Assembly: GCA_945957555.1 (NCBI GenBank)
Contig: CAMFLX010000008.1
Coordinates: 1 to 64,000, forward strand
DNA from: an uncultured Cytophagales bacterium
Lineage (GTDB): Bacteria > Bacteroidota > Bacteroidia > Cytophagales > UBA9547
DNA length: 64,000 bases
Reading direction: 5' to 3'
A program made the translations under genes and the position numbers. Numbering within the stretch: the first letter of the stretch is position 1; each line of letters starts with the position of its first letter. Shown one piece after another: positions 43,328-52,647 of this stretch. Below the pieces are notes generated by a model that saw only the letters and a program-made list of their open reading frames with translations, searched no databases and was not told the DNA's origin.

Positions 43328-44368
43328 ATGATTGCAGATCCAAGTCCAGCAAGTTTAGGGTTCAGAATGCCCGCAGAATGGGAAAATCATGTGTCTACGT
43401 GGTTCTCATGGCCACATAAAGAAGCTAGTTGGCCAGGCAAATTCGAACCCGTTCCTCAAGTATTTGTGGAAATGACTAAAATACTTTCTGAGTATGAATT
43501 TGTAAACATAAATATCAAAGACAACGAACAGCTGCTTTCCGTTACGCAACTGCTCTTAGCAGCCAACGTGAACATGACCAAAGTTACGCTTCATGTAAAC
43601 CCAACCAATGACGCATGGTGCAGGGACCACGGCCCAATATACATCAAAAACGAAAATGGAGAAAGGGCAATTGTTGATTGGGGATACAATGCTTGGGGCG
43701 ACAAATACCCCCCTTACGACGCTGATGATGCGGTTCCTATAATCATCGCACAAAAACAAAATCTAAAATTATACCAGCCTGGTATTGTAATGGAAGGAGG
43801 CTCCATTGAAGTCAATGGGAAAGGGACGCTTCTCACCTCGGAAGCTTGCCTTCTTAATCCTAATAGAAACCCTCATCTTAACAAAGCTCAAATCGAAGGA
43901 TATCTTATGGCTTATTTAGGAGTAACGAACATCTTATGGTTGGGCGAGGGAATCATCGGAGATGATACCGATGGCCATATTGACGACATGACGAGGTTCA
44001 TCAATCCTACTACAATTGTAACAGCTTTTGAAGAGAATCAACAAGATGAGAATTATACTATCTTGCTAGAAAACTATGAAAGACTACTGTCGATGAAAGA
44101 TCAAGATGGAAAGCCTTTCAATATCATAAAGTTACCTATGCCGGAACCTGTATATTATGAAGATGTACGACTACCAGCAAGCTATGCAAATTTTCTTATT
44201 GCAAACAAATGCGTGTTGGTTCCCACTTATCGCTCTGTGAACGACCAAAAAGCTATCGATATACTTCAAAAACACATGCCAGACAGAAAAATAATCGGCA
44301 TTGATTGTACAGACTTAATTTGGGGGCTTGGAGCCATACATTGTGTAAGCCAACAAGAACCTGCTTAA
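43328..44368 (+). CDS. aguA: Agmatine deiminase
   Basis: 346 residues. Converts agmatine to N-carbamoylputrescine and ammonia, feeding putrescine synthesis. The guanidino-modifying enzyme pattern is seen: TWFSWPHKEASWPGKFEPVP, WCRDHGPIYIKN (~97), VMEGGSIEVNGKGTLLTSEACLLN, GDDTDGHIDDMTRF and the catalytic Cys in GLGAIHCVSQQEPA (~337). It starts from ATG 43328 divergently from sppA, and ends before a 12-bp perfect hairpin terminator. Confidence 0.95.
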   Translation: MIADPSPASLGFRMPAEWENHVSTWFSWPHKEASWPGKFEPVPQVFVEMTKILSEYEFVNINIKDNEQLLSVTQLLLAANVNMTKVTLHVNPTNDAWCRDHGPIYIKNENGERAIVDWGYNAWGDKYPPYDADDAVPIIIAQKQNLKLYQPGIVMEGGSIEVNGKGTLLTSEACLLNPNRNPHLNKAQIEGYLMAYLGVTNILWLGEGIIGDDTDGHIDDMTRFINPTTIVTAFEENQQDENYTILLENYERLLSMKDQDGKPFNIIKLPMPEPVYYEDVRLPASYANFLIANKCVLVPTYRSVNDQKAIDILQKHMPDRKIIGIDCTDLIWGLGAIHCVSQQEPA

Positions 44369-44380
44369 TATTTAGAGATT

Positions 44381-44420
44381 TTATAGGTGGTACTTGCTGT
44401 ATAACAAATACCACCTATAA
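44381..44420. terminator. Bidirectional terminator (aguA / lipoprotein)
   Basis: TTATAGGTGGTA-N16-TACCACCTATAA, perfect 12-bp arms between convergent genes. Confidence 0.75.
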
Positions 44421-44425
44421 ACGAA

Positions 44426-44860
44426 TCAATTACTACTCAACACCAAATAAGCACCATTCACTACTGCAGAATACCTATAAACCTGACATGTAGAAGGGCC
44501 CACATAAGGTAAGCCTTCTAAATCCCATGCTTGGTTGTGTACAGAGTCTCTCATAAGTACACCAGAATCCATATATACCTTTGCATGATCATTGTTAGGA
44601 TCTAAGGGACTAGCCCTTTCAAACGCCCTATATTCAGTACTAGAAATTCTATAAATAATCAGCCCCTTTATACCTGCATTATTGTAATAAACATAATTGT
44701 TATCAAACTTTAGGTTTGAATAGTTAATATCATTCAAATTTAATTGTTGATAAAAACTTGTCTGAATATATTTACATCCATCTACATTCTTTTTTTTACA
44801 TGCATCCAAAACCATCAAGATCAATGGTACGATTGCTAAAAACAAATACCTTTTGCCCAT
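44426..44860 (-). CDS. Small lipoprotein, hypothetical
   Basis: 144 residues. Lipoprotein signal peptide with lipobox VLDAC at about 17-21, then KKKNVDGCKYIQTSFYQQLNLND. The mature part has only generic beta-rich sequence with four Cys residues in all (two near the N-terminus, one in PSTCQVYRYS). No known domain is recognised. It lies convergent to aguA and divergent from ppc. Confidence 0.6.
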   Translation of the reverse strand: MGKRYLFLAIVPLILMVLDACKKKNVDGCKYIQTSFYQQLNLNDINYSNLKFDNNYVYYNNAGIKGLIIYRISSTEYRAFERASPLDPNNDHAKVYMDSGVLMRDSVHNQAWDLEGLPYVGPSTCQVYRYSAVVNGAYLVLSSN

Positions 44861-44967
44861 ATTATGAAAAGTTAAAATTTCGGCGCTCTAAATTCCATTA
44901 ACACCCAAATTTCTATTAAAAAACTACATAAACCTAAATATTTTTTATCATACTAAAGTATGCCAAA

Positions 44968-45000
44968 TTTGTATTTAAATGAATATTTATATTACTTTTG
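44968..45000 (+). promoter_or_regulatory. ppc promoter
   Basis: -33 TTTG (44968-44971), 21-bp spacer, perfect -7 TACTTTTG (44993-45000). The leader to the start codon is about 115 nt, long for this genome. Confidence 0.6.
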
Positions 45001-45120
45001 TACAAAAGCGCAAGAAATATTTTTAATTAGATTTTTTAAGGCAAAAAAAGCACAAAAATTCCTCTTAAAATACCATTTCAGCAGACGTTTTAAGCATCGG
45101 TCTACGTAAACAACATTTTT

Positions 45121-47901
45121 ATGCAAGTTTTAGCTAAAACTCAGGAAAAACTAGGAGCACCTTATCATGATTTAGAATTTCTACTGAATTGCCTCAAAGA
45201 AGTGCTCATAGAGTGCGGGGAAGGGAACTTAGTTGACTACATTCCATGGATCAACGATTGCAAAATCTGCATAAAACCAGAAAATTTCACAGAGAAGCAT
45301 GTTCAGCTCTATTCAATCACAAGTCACTTGTTGAATATGGTTGAAGAAAACGGTGCGTTACAAGCACGTAGAAGAGTAGAAACACTTCACTCGGTAACAG
45401 CAGTAAATGGACTGTTTGGGCAAAACCTAAAAATGCTAAAGGATAAAGGAATTCCAGAAGGCGACATCGTAGATATGCTTCCTGACATCATGATAGAGCC
45501 GGTACTTACTGCGCATCCTACTGAAGCCAAAAGAGATGTAGTGCTGGAGCACCACAGGGCTATTTATCTTTTATTAAGAAAAAAAGAAAATGCAACATAC
45601 TCAGAACTTGAACAAAGAGAAATAAGGGAGGATATCAAACTAGAACTCGATAGACTTTGGAGAACTGGAGAAATTCATTTGGAAAAGCCTCAGGTCAAAC
45701 ATGAGTTGAGAAATGTAACACATTATCTCTCTAACGTATTTCCAACTGTATTACCAATCATTGACAGGAGATTTGCCATGGCTTGGCAAGAGGTGGGATT
45801 CAATCCCAATTCGATCTTAACGTTTGACAAACTGCCGAGGATATCCTTTGGAAATTGGGTTGGAGGGGACAGGGATGGTCACCCATTTGTAACCCCACAA
45901 GTAACCAAAGAAACTCTAGATACGCTTAGGTTGCAGGCTATGTCTCTTGCCAAAGCCCAATTGAATAGACTTGAAAACAATCTAAGCTTTAACTGCCACA
46001 TTCATCAACCAAATAAAACCTTTCAGAAAAAACTTCATGACTTAGTTCATGAACTTTCTGCGGAATCGGAATTGGACAAAACAAGAAATGTGAATGAGGC
46101 ATTTCGTTTTTATGTGAACCTACTTACTCGTAAATTACCGATCGAGATCGAAAAAGAATTTGCCGTTGATCTCAAGGATAGCGAAATCTCATATAAAAAC
46201 CAACACGAACTCATCGATGACTTAGTCATTCTAAGGGATGCTCTTGTAGACTTTGGCGCTAAGGCTGTTGCTTTTAGCGATGTAAAAAACACGATTAGAA
46301 CACTCCAAACATTTGGCTTCCATCTTGCAAGATTAGATATAAGACAAAATTCTAAATATCATGAAAATGCCATAGCTCAACTCATGGACTATGCGATGCT
46401 TGATGGCAAGAAGTTTTTGGCAATGGATGAGGACGAACGTATTTCCTTCATTAATAAAGAACTTAAATCGCCAAGGCCATTTACCCAATACGTGACTAAA
46501 CTTAGCGGAGAAGCCGAAGGTGCTGTTGAATGCCTAAGAGTTGTTGCCAATCATGTAAACAAATACGGAACTGACGGTATTGGCACTTTAATCGTAAGTA
46601 TGACCAGATCATTGTCTGATCTTCTGGTTGTTTACTTGCTTTGTAGAGAAGCGGGATTAATGACAACTACTGAAGACGGAAGTCTAGTATGTAAATTACC
46701 AGTGGTTCCTCTTTTTGAGACAATAGAAGACCTTGAAAATAGCTACGAAATCATGTCGGCATTTTTGAGCCATCCTTTTACCAAAAGAAGTTTAGAATAC
46801 CAGAGACAAGTCGGCAATAAAAAGATCAAAAGCCAAATGATCATGATTGGCTACAGCGATAGTAATAAAGACGGCGGTATTATTGCAAGCCAATGGAACC
46901 TATTCAAGGCACAAACCAAACTGGCCGAACTAGGTTACAAGCAAAAAACCAATATCATATTCTTTCATGGCAAAGGTGGGTCAATAAGTAGAGGCGCAGG
47001 ACCTACTCATTGGTTTATTAAAACGTTACCTCATGGTACACTCATGCAAGATATGAGGCTTACCGAGCAAGGTGAAACTATCGCTCAAAAATATGCCAAT
47101 AAAATGAATGCGGCATACAACTTAGAAATGCTCTTAGCAGGCACTGTGGGTACTGCTATCTATAATAAGCATTGCACGAAACCTAAAGACAAGGTTGAAG
47201 AGTCTGCATTTGAATACCTATCAACAGGTAGTTTCAAACATTACCAAGAACTAATACATCATAAACACTTCATCAAGTTTTTTGGAGAGGCAACTCCTAT
47301 CGACATTATAGAAAACAGCAAAATAGGTTCTAGGCCATCTCGCAGAACAGGAAAAAGATCTCTTGCAGACTTACGGGCTATACCATGGGTATTCAGTTGG
47401 AGTCAATCACGTTTTAACATTACTAGTTGGTATGGTGTTGGTTCTGTTTTAGAAGAGTTCAGAATAGAGCGCCCTCAAGAATTTGAATGGCTTCAGAAGC
47501 AAGCTCAAGAAGATTCTCTAGTTAGGTACGTATTTACGAACGTAGACACCAGCCTCGCTGCGACGGATGAAAGCATCTTTGAAAAATATGCAGAACTGGT
47601 GGAAGACGATGAAACACGTGTTACTATCTTAACGATGATAAAATCAGAGCTTGAGAAAACAAAGCGAATGATTTCCCTATTGTTTAATAAACCTTTTGAA
47701 GTAAGAAGGTCGCATCACTTCTATTCTAATAATTTAAGAGCGGATGCGTTGAAAGATCTCCACTTTACCCAATTGAGTTTGTTGAAAAAATGGAGAGAGT
47801 CGAAGGCTAAAAATCCAGATTCGGACGAAAGCAAAAGCCTATTGGCTCAACTATTACTCACTGTTAATGCAATTGCAGGCGCATTAAGGATCACTGGTTA
47901 A
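45121..47901 (+). CDS. ppc: Phosphoenolpyruvate carboxylase
   Basis: 926 residues, full length. Adds bicarbonate to PEP to give oxaloacetate, refilling the TCA cycle. Catalytic landmarks: VLTAHPTEAKRDV with the essential His (~132), FGNWVGGDRDGHPFVTPQVT, MIGYSDSNKDGGI and FHGKGGSISRGAGPTHWF (~616), and the C-terminal QLLLTVNAIAGALRITG. It has its own promoter with a long leader and a G+C-rich terminator. Confidence 0.97.
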   Translation: MQVLAKTQEKLGAPYHDLEFLLNCLKEVLIECGEGNLVDYIPWINDCKICIKPENFTEKHVQLYSITSHLLNMVEENGALQARRRVETLHSVTAVNGLFGQNLKMLKDKGIPEGDIVDMLPDIMIEPVLTAHPTEAKRDVVLEHHRAIYLLLRKKENATYSELEQREIREDIKLELDRLWRTGEIHLEKPQVKHELRNVTHYLSNVFPTVLPIIDRRFAMAWQEVGFNPNSILTFDKLPRISFGNWVGGDRDGHPFVTPQVTKETLDTLRLQAMSLAKAQLNRLENNLSFNCHIHQPNKTFQKKLHDLVHELSAESELDKTRNVNEAFRFYVNLLTRKLPIEIEKEFAVDLKDSEISYKNQHELIDDLVILRDALVDFGAKAVAFSDVKNTIRTLQTFGFHLARLDIRQNSKYHENAIAQLMDYAMLDGKKFLAMDEDERISFINKELKSPRPFTQYVTKLSGEAEGAVECLRVVANHVNKYGTDGIGTLIVSMTRSLSDLLVVYLLCREAGLMTTTEDGSLVCKLPVVPLFETIEDLENSYEIMSAFLSHPFTKRSLEYQRQVGNKKIKSQMIMIGYSDSNKDGGIIASQWNLFKAQTKLAELGYKQKTNIIFFHGKGGSISRGAGPTHWFIKTLPHGTLMQDMRLTEQGETIAQKYANKMNAAYNLEMLLAGTVGTAIYNKHCTKPKDKVEESAFEYLSTGSFKHYQELIHHKHFIKFFGEATPIDIIENSKIGSRPSRRTGKRSLADLRAIPWVFSWSQSRFNITSWYGVGSVLEEFRIERPQEFEWLQKQAQEDSLVRYVFTNVDTSLAATDESIFEKYAELVEDDETRVTILTMIKSELEKTKRMISLLFNKPFEVRRSHHFYSNNLRADALKDLHFTQLSLLKKWRESKAKNPDSDESKSLLAQLLLTVNAIAGALRITG

Positions 47902-47924
47902 TTCACGCCATATTATAAAATTAT

Positions 47925-47963
47925 CGGAGGGGGGTACGAATTTAGATTCGCTCCCCCTCTTTA
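47925..47963 (+). terminator. Rho-independent terminator after ppc
   Basis: GGAGGGGGGTACGAA-loop-TTCGCTCCCCCTC followed by TTTATA, 24 bp after the stop. Confidence 0.75.
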
Positions 47964-48048
47964 TATATAATGGTGGTAAAACAGCGAAATAATGTGACAA
48001 TTAACTCCTTAGTATTATATATTGATTTTTTTTTAAAATTAATAAAAC

Positions 48049-48056
48049 TAAATTTG
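48049..48056 (+). promoter_or_regulatory. -7 element of the transketolase operon
   Basis: TAAATTTG matches TAnnTTTG 21 bp before the start at 48077. ATTG at 48021-48024 is the only nearby -33 candidate, with a 24-bp spacer, so the -33 is doubtful. Confidence 0.45.
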
Positions 48057-48076
48057 CACAAAATTTTAAAATAGTA

Positions 48077-48931
48077 ATGTCAATATCTAATCAAGAATTA
48101 GAAAACATTTGTCACCAAGTAAGGAGGGATATCCTGAGGATGGTACACAATGCAAAAGGAGGGCACCCTGGAGGGGCTATGGGTTGTGCCGATTATATCG
48201 CATCATTGTACTTCAAGTACATGACTCACAACAAAAACTTCTCCATGGATGGGGTTGGAGAAGACTTATTCTTCCTTTCCAATGGACACATCACTGCGGT
48301 TTGGTACAGCGTACTAGCCCATTCTGGATATTTTGAAACAAGTGAGCTCTCTACTCACAGAAAACTAAACTCTAGATTGCAAGGGCATCCAACTCCACAT
48401 GAGCACTTGCCAGGCATAAGAATGGCTTCCGGTTCTTTGGGGCAAGGCCTTTCAGTTGCTGTAGGTGCTGCTCAAGCCAAAAAGCTCAACAAGGATGACA
48501 AAAAAGTATACGTACTCATGGGTGATGGCGAACTGCAAGAAGGCCAGATCTGGGAGGCAGCCATGTACGCTTCACACCATAAAGTAGACAATCTCATAGC
48601 AGCGGTTGATTACAACGGTCAACAAATTGATGGTCCTCTTAGCGAAGTGATGGACTTACTGGATCTTGCTGCAAAATGGAGAGCTTTTGGTTGGGAAGTA
48701 ATTACTTGTAACAAAGGTAACGACCTTACTGACATCCACAAGTCAATTGAAGCCGCCCACAGCGCAAGTGGCAAACAAAAACCGGTAATGATTTTATTAA
48801 AAACAGAGATGGCTTTTGGTGTTGACTTCATGGTAGGACATCACAAATGGCACGGAAATGCTCCTAACGATGAGCAACTGGCCAAAGCTCTCTCACAAAT
48901 CCCCGAGACTTTGGGTGATTTCAAAATTTAA
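48077..48931 (+). CDS. Transketolase, N-terminal (ThDP-binding) subunit
   Basis: 284 residues, one half of a split transketolase, as in many Bacteroidota and archaea. The ThDP motif GDGELQEGQIWEAAMYA followed by AVDYNGQQIDG is intact, as is the N-terminal GGHPGGAMGCADYIASLYF with its His. The partner subunit starts 23 bp downstream. Together they transfer two-carbon units in the pentose phosphate pathway. The Met start at 48077 is followed by a typical SISNQELENICHQVR. Confidence 0.94.
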   Translation: MSISNQELENICHQVRRDILRMVHNAKGGHPGGAMGCADYIASLYFKYMTHNKNFSMDGVGEDLFFLSNGHITAVWYSVLAHSGYFETSELSTHRKLNSRLQGHPTPHEHLPGIRMASGSLGQGLSVAVGAAQAKKLNKDDKKVYVLMGDGELQEGQIWEAAMYASHHKVDNLIAAVDYNGQQIDGPLSEVMDLLDLAAKWRAFGWEVITCNKGNDLTDIHKSIEAAHSASGKQKPVMILLKTEMAFGVDFMVGHHKWHGNAPNDEQLAKALSQIPETLGDFKI

Positions 48932-48954
48932 AATCTCATTGCGCAGAAAATCAA

Positions 48955-49908
48955 ATGAAAAAATATACTTTCACAGAAAAAATAGATACAAGATCTGGAT
49001 TTGGATCAGGCTTATTAGAGGCTGCAAAACAAAACCCTAACGTAGTCGGACTTTGCGCAGACCTTACAGGCTCTTTAAAAATGGATGCATTCCAAAAAGA
49101 GTTTCCAGACAGGTTCTTCCAAGTAGGTATTGCAGAGGCAAACATGATTGGTCTTGCAGCAGGAATGACCATAGGTGGTAAAATTCCTTTTACCGGAACT
49201 TTCGCTAACTTCTCAACAGGCCGCGTCTATGATCAGATTCGTCAATCAGTAGCATATTCACATAAAAACGTAAAAATAGCCGCATCACATGCTGGTCTTA
49301 CGTTAGGAGAAGATGGTGCAACCCATCAAATATTAGAAGATCTTGGTCTCATGAAAATGCTCCCAGGAATGGTAGTCATTAACCCATGCGACTTTAACCA
49401 AACTAAGGCGGCCACGATAGCAGCTGCCAACTACTATGGCCCTGTATATCTTCGCTTCGGTAGACCTGCAGTTCCAAACTTCACTCCAAGTGACCAGAAA
49501 TTTGAGATCGGTAAAGCTGTGCTACTTAATGAAGGCAGTGATGTTACTATATTTGCTACAGGACATTTAGTATGGGAAGCAATCCTTGCGGGTGAAAAGC
49601 TTTTTGAACAAGGAATCAATGCTGAGATCATCAATATCCATACAATAAAACCGCTAGATGTTGAAGCAATTGTAAAGTCAGCTAAAAAAACGAAATGTGT
49701 TGTTACGGCGGAAGAACACAACTACATCGGAGGCTTAGGAGAAAGCGTAGCTGGTGCATTAGCAAGAAATTTTCCCTGCCCCATAGAGTTTGTTGCAACC
49801 AACGATACCTTCGGAGAAAGTGGAACCCCCGATCAATTGATGAAAAAATACGGTTTAACTTCCGAAAACATCATTGAAGCGACTAAAAAGGTAATTTCCA
49901 GAAAGTAA
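48955..49908 (+). CDS. Transketolase, C-terminal (pyrimidine-binding and TK_C) subunit
   Basis: 317 residues, the partner of the preceding subunit. N-terminal DTRSGFGSGLLEAAKQNPNVVGLCADLTGS, then the pyrimidine-binding motif with Glu in QVGIAEANMIGLAAGMT, and the TK_C domain (VTIFATGHLVWEAILAGE and the Rossmann-like tail ITSENIIEATKKV). The two genes must act as a heteromeric enzyme. Intact and in operon with the N-terminal gene. Confidence 0.94.
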   Translation: MKKYTFTEKIDTRSGFGSGLLEAAKQNPNVVGLCADLTGSLKMDAFQKEFPDRFFQVGIAEANMIGLAAGMTIGGKIPFTGTFANFSTGRVYDQIRQSVAYSHKNVKIAASHAGLTLGEDGATHQILEDLGLMKMLPGMVVINPCDFNQTKAATIAAANYYGPVYLRFGRPAVPNFTPSDQKFEIGKAVLLNEGSDVTIFATGHLVWEAILAGEKLFEQGINAEIINIHTIKPLDVEAIVKSAKKTKCVVTAEEHNYIGGLGESVAGALARNFPCPIEFVATNDTFGESGTPDQLMKKYGLTSENIIEATKKVISRK

Positions 49909-49929
49909 TCCATTTATTTTGAATTAAAT

Positions 49930-49960
49930 TTTGGAAATAAAAAATTAATATCTAATTTTG
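49930..49960 (+). promoter_or_regulatory. Promoter of the rplM-rpsI-rpsB-tsf operon
   Basis: -33 TTTG (49930-49933), 19-bp spacer, perfect -7 TAATTTTG (49953-49960), 55 bp before the rplM TTG start. A CCCCTTTT-like stretch (CCTTTTTAAGG, 49965-49976) follows in the leader. Confidence 0.65.
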
Positions 49961-50015
49961 TGTCCCTTTTTAAGGGGTAGTTTGTATTGTCAAAAATAAA
50001 TAAAGTAAAAATACA

Positions 50016-50459
50016 TTGGATTCTCTCAGTTACAAAACAACGTTCGTAAACAAACAGTCTGCTGAAAAAGGCTGGGTTGTAGTAGATGCTGAAAACCAAA
50101 TTGTGGGTCGTTTAGCAAGTGAAATTGCTAAAGTCATAAGAGGAAAGCACAAAGCTAGCTTTACTCCAAACGCAGATTGTGGTGACAACGTGATCGTTAT
50201 AAATGCGGCTAAAGTTCGTTTCACTGGTAAAAAGCTAGCAGACAAAGTATACACCAGACACACTGGTTTTACTGGCGGTCAAAGGTTCGCAACACCTAAA
50301 GAAATGTTGAACAAAAAACCAAATTTCATTTTGGAAAATGCGGTAAAACACATGCTACCTAAAAACAGATTAGGCAGACAGTTGTTCAACAATTTACACA
50401 TTTATGCAGGAAGTGAGCATCCTCATACTGCTCAACAACCAAAAGAAGTTAAATTTTAA
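50016..50459 (+). CDS. rplM: 50S ribosomal protein L13
   Basis: 147 residues. First gene of the ribosomal operon. The N-terminus MDSLSYKTTFVNKQSAEKGW is the characteristic Bacteroidota version and is used to fix the start at the TTG at 50016, since no ATG fits. Core motifs (ENQIVGRLASEIAKVIRGKHK, GDNVIVINAAKVRFTGKK, HTGFTGGQR, HIYAGSEHPHTAQQP) are all intact. rpsI follows after 11 bp. Confidence 0.96.
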   Translation: MDSLSYKTTFVNKQSAEKGWVVVDAENQIVGRLASEIAKVIRGKHKASFTPNADCGDNVIVINAAKVRFTGKKLADKVYTRHTGFTGGQRFATPKEMLNKKPNFILENAVKHMLPKNRLGRQLFNNLHIYAGSEHPHTAQQPKEVKF

Positions 50460-50470
50460 TAATATTCCTG

Positions 50471-50857
50471 ATGGAGATTGTCAACACAATAGGAAGAAGA
50501 AAAACATCTGTAGCACGTTTATACATGAAGCCTGGGAAAGGTGCTATTGTAATTAACGAGAAAGAATTCAAAGAATACTTTACTACTGAAGTACTACAAA
50601 CTATTATCAACCAGCCATTTGCACTGGTTGACTCATTAAATAAATTTGATTTAAATATCAATGTGAAAGGTGGAGGAGTAGCTGGTCAAGCTGAGGCTGT
50701 AAGACTTGCGATCTCTAGAGCACTTTGCGAGGTTAGCTCTGATTTCAGACCTGCTTTAAAGAAAGAAGGTTTTGTAACTCGTGACCCAAGAATGGTCGAA
50801 AGGAAGAAATACGGTAGGAGAAAAGCACGTAGAAGATTCCAATTCAGTAAGCGTTAA
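50471..50857 (+). CDS. rpsI: 30S ribosomal protein S9
   Basis: 128 residues. NTIGRRKTSVARLYMKPGKG, VKGGGVAGQAEAVRLAISRAL and the basic tail DPRMVERKKYGRRKARRRFQFSKR (the part that reaches the P-site tRNA) are all intact. It sits between rplM (11 bp) and rpsB (14 bp) in one operon. Confidence 0.97.
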   Translation: MEIVNTIGRRKTSVARLYMKPGKGAIVINEKEFKEYFTTEVLQTIINQPFALVDSLNKFDLNINVKGGGVAGQAEAVRLAISRALCEVSSDFRPALKKEGFVTRDPRMVERKKYGRRKARRRFQFSKR

Positions 50858-50871
50858 TTTATTTTTATATA

Positions 50872-51654
50872 ATGTCCAAAAAAGTAGAATATCAAGACTT
50901 ACTTGATGCAGGTGTACACTTCGGTCACCTTACAAGAAAGTGGAATCCTCAAATGGCTCCATATATTTTTATGGAGAAAAATGATATCCACATCATAGAT
51001 CTCAACAAAACAAAAGCTTGTTTAGAAGACGCGCAAGCTGCCATGAAAAATATAGTTAAATCTGGCAGAAAGGTATTATTCGTTGCTACTAAAAAGCAAG
51101 CAAGAGAAATTGTTTCTGACGAAGCCAGAAGACTAAAAATGCCTTTCGTAACAGAAAGATGGTTGGGTGGTATGCTTACCAACTTCATGACTGTTAAGAA
51201 ATCATTAAAGAAAATGTCTTCTATCGACAAATTAATGAAGGATGAGTCCTTCAACTCACTTGCAAAGAAAGAAAGACTCATGATTTCTCGTGAAAGAGAA
51301 AAATTGGAAAAGCTTCTTGGCGGAATTACTGAACTTACAAGACTTCCTGCGGCATTGTTTATCATTGATGCAAAAAAAGAGCACATTGCTGTTGCTGAAG
51401 CAAGAAGACTTAACATACCGGTGTTTGCGATAGTGGATACTAACACTAACCCAAACAACATCGACTTCCCAATTCCTGGTAACGATGATGCGTACAAGTC
51501 AATCTCTATTCTCACAAAAGCGATTGGTTCGACAATAGAAGACGCTCTTGAAGAAAGAAAGAGAACTAAGGATGAAGATAAAGAAGAAGCTGAATCTGAG
51601 GACGAAAACGGTAAGCCAAAGAAAAAGGCTAAAGTTGCTGAAGAAGAAGAATAA
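50872..51654 (+). CDS. rpsB: 30S ribosomal protein S2
   Basis: 260 residues. Core from VEYQDLLDAGVHFGHLTRKWNPQMAPYIF to the conserved NTNPNNIDFPIPGNDDAYKSI. It carries an extra C-terminal acidic and lysine-rich tail of about 35 residues (DEDKEEAESEDENGKPKKKAK...), common in Bacteroidota S2. A strong hairpin lies between this gene and tsf. Confidence 0.97.
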   Translation: MSKKVEYQDLLDAGVHFGHLTRKWNPQMAPYIFMEKNDIHIIDLNKTKACLEDAQAAMKNIVKSGRKVLFVATKKQAREIVSDEARRLKMPFVTERWLGGMLTNFMTVKKSLKKMSSIDKLMKDESFNSLAKKERLMISREREKLEKLLGGITELTRLPAALFIIDAKKEHIAVAEARRLNIPVFAIVDTNTNPNNIDFPIPGNDDAYKSISILTKAIGSTIEDALEERKRTKDEDKEEAESEDENGKPKKKAKVAEEEE

Positions 51655-51688
51655 TAAAATTCTTATCTCCACTTAAATAATAACATCC

Positions 51689-51727
51689 GAAAATTGAACA
51701 TCTCATAAGTGTTCAATTTTCTTTTTT
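51689..51727 (+). terminator. Hairpin with T-run between rpsB and tsf (attenuator candidate)
   Basis: GAAAATTGAACA-N9-TGTTCAATTTTC, perfect 12-bp arms followed by TTTTTT (51722-51727). It looks like a terminator or attenuator: only part of the transcripts may reach tsf, or tsf may start from its own promoter. No clear promoter of the TAnnTTTG type was found between them. Confidence 0.7.
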
Positions 51728-51751
51728 AATAACATTCATAAATATAATTTC

Positions 51752-52594
51752 ATGTCAACAATTCAAATTTCAGCACAAGACGTAAACAAACTTCGCACCA
51801 TGACAGGTGCTGGTATGATGGACTGCAAAAAAGCTCTTACAGAAGCTGAGGGTGATTTTGAAAAAGCTGTAGACATTTTAAGAAAAAAAGGGCAAAAGGT
51901 TTCAGCTGCTAGAGCTGAAAACGTTACTGCAGAAGGTGTTGTTCTTACTCAGATTACTGCTGATGGTAAAAATGGCAAATTGATTGCTTTTGCATGTGAG
52001 ACTGAGCCTGTGTCTAAAGTAGATAATTTCAGAAATCTTGCAAAAGCGATTATGGAAGTAGCTATCGCAAAAAACCCTTCAAATATTGAAGAATTAACAG
52101 CTTTAACGCTAGCTGACGGCCATACGGTAGGTGAAAATATTATTGACCTAACTGGTAAAATCGGAGAGAAACTTGTTATTGCCGCATATGAGAACATTTC
52201 ATCTGATGCAGTAATCGACTATATTCACTCCAACGGTAAATTGGGCGTACTTGTCGCTTTGAAAAACGTAGGTTCGGCCAACGTTCAAGAAGTAGGTAAG
52301 GATGTGGCAATGCAAATTGCAGCTATGAGACCTGTAGGTGTAGACAAAGATGATGTAGATCCTACCTTGGTTCAAAGAGAAATAGAAATTGGCAAAGAGC
52401 AAGCTCGTGCAGAAGGGAAACCAGAAGCTATGCTTGAAAAAATCGCTTTAGGCAAATTGAACAAATTCTACAAGGATTTCACCTTGCTAAACCAAGAATT
52501 TGTAAAAGATAACTCAAAGACGATTGCACAATTGTTAGACTCTGTGAACAAAGGTCTTACGGTAAGTGCATTCAAAAGAGTACAAATCGGTTAA
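51752..52594 (+). CDS. tsf: Translation elongation factor Ts
   Basis: 280 residues. Guanine-nucleotide exchange factor for EF-Tu. UBA-like N-terminus with KLRTMTGAGMMDCKKALTEAEGDFEKAVDILRKKG and a core with FACETEPVSKVDNFRNLAKAI. It follows rpsB across the 51689 hairpin, as in many Bacteroidota. It ends with its own terminator that is shared in position with the cysQ start. Confidence 0.97.
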   Translation: MSTIQISAQDVNKLRTMTGAGMMDCKKALTEAEGDFEKAVDILRKKGQKVSAARAENVTAEGVVLTQITADGKNGKLIAFACETEPVSKVDNFRNLAKAIMEVAIAKNPSNIEELTALTLADGHTVGENIIDLTGKIGEKLVIAAYENISSDAVIDYIHSNGKLGVLVALKNVGSANVQEVGKDVAMQIAAMRPVGVDKDDVDPTLVQREIEIGKEQARAEGKPEAMLEKIALGKLNKFYKDFTLLNQEFVKDNSKTIAQLLDSVNKGLTVSAFKRVQIG

Positions 52595-52615
52595 TTTCAC
52601 TTTGAACCCATAATT

Positions 52616-52640
52616 AAAATCCCGCAATTGCGGGATTTTT
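52616..52640 (+). terminator. Rho-independent terminator after tsf
   Basis: AAAATCCCGC-AATT-GCGGGATTTTTT, just 8 bp upstream of the cysQ start. Confidence 0.9.
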
Positions 52641-52647
52641 TAGTTTT

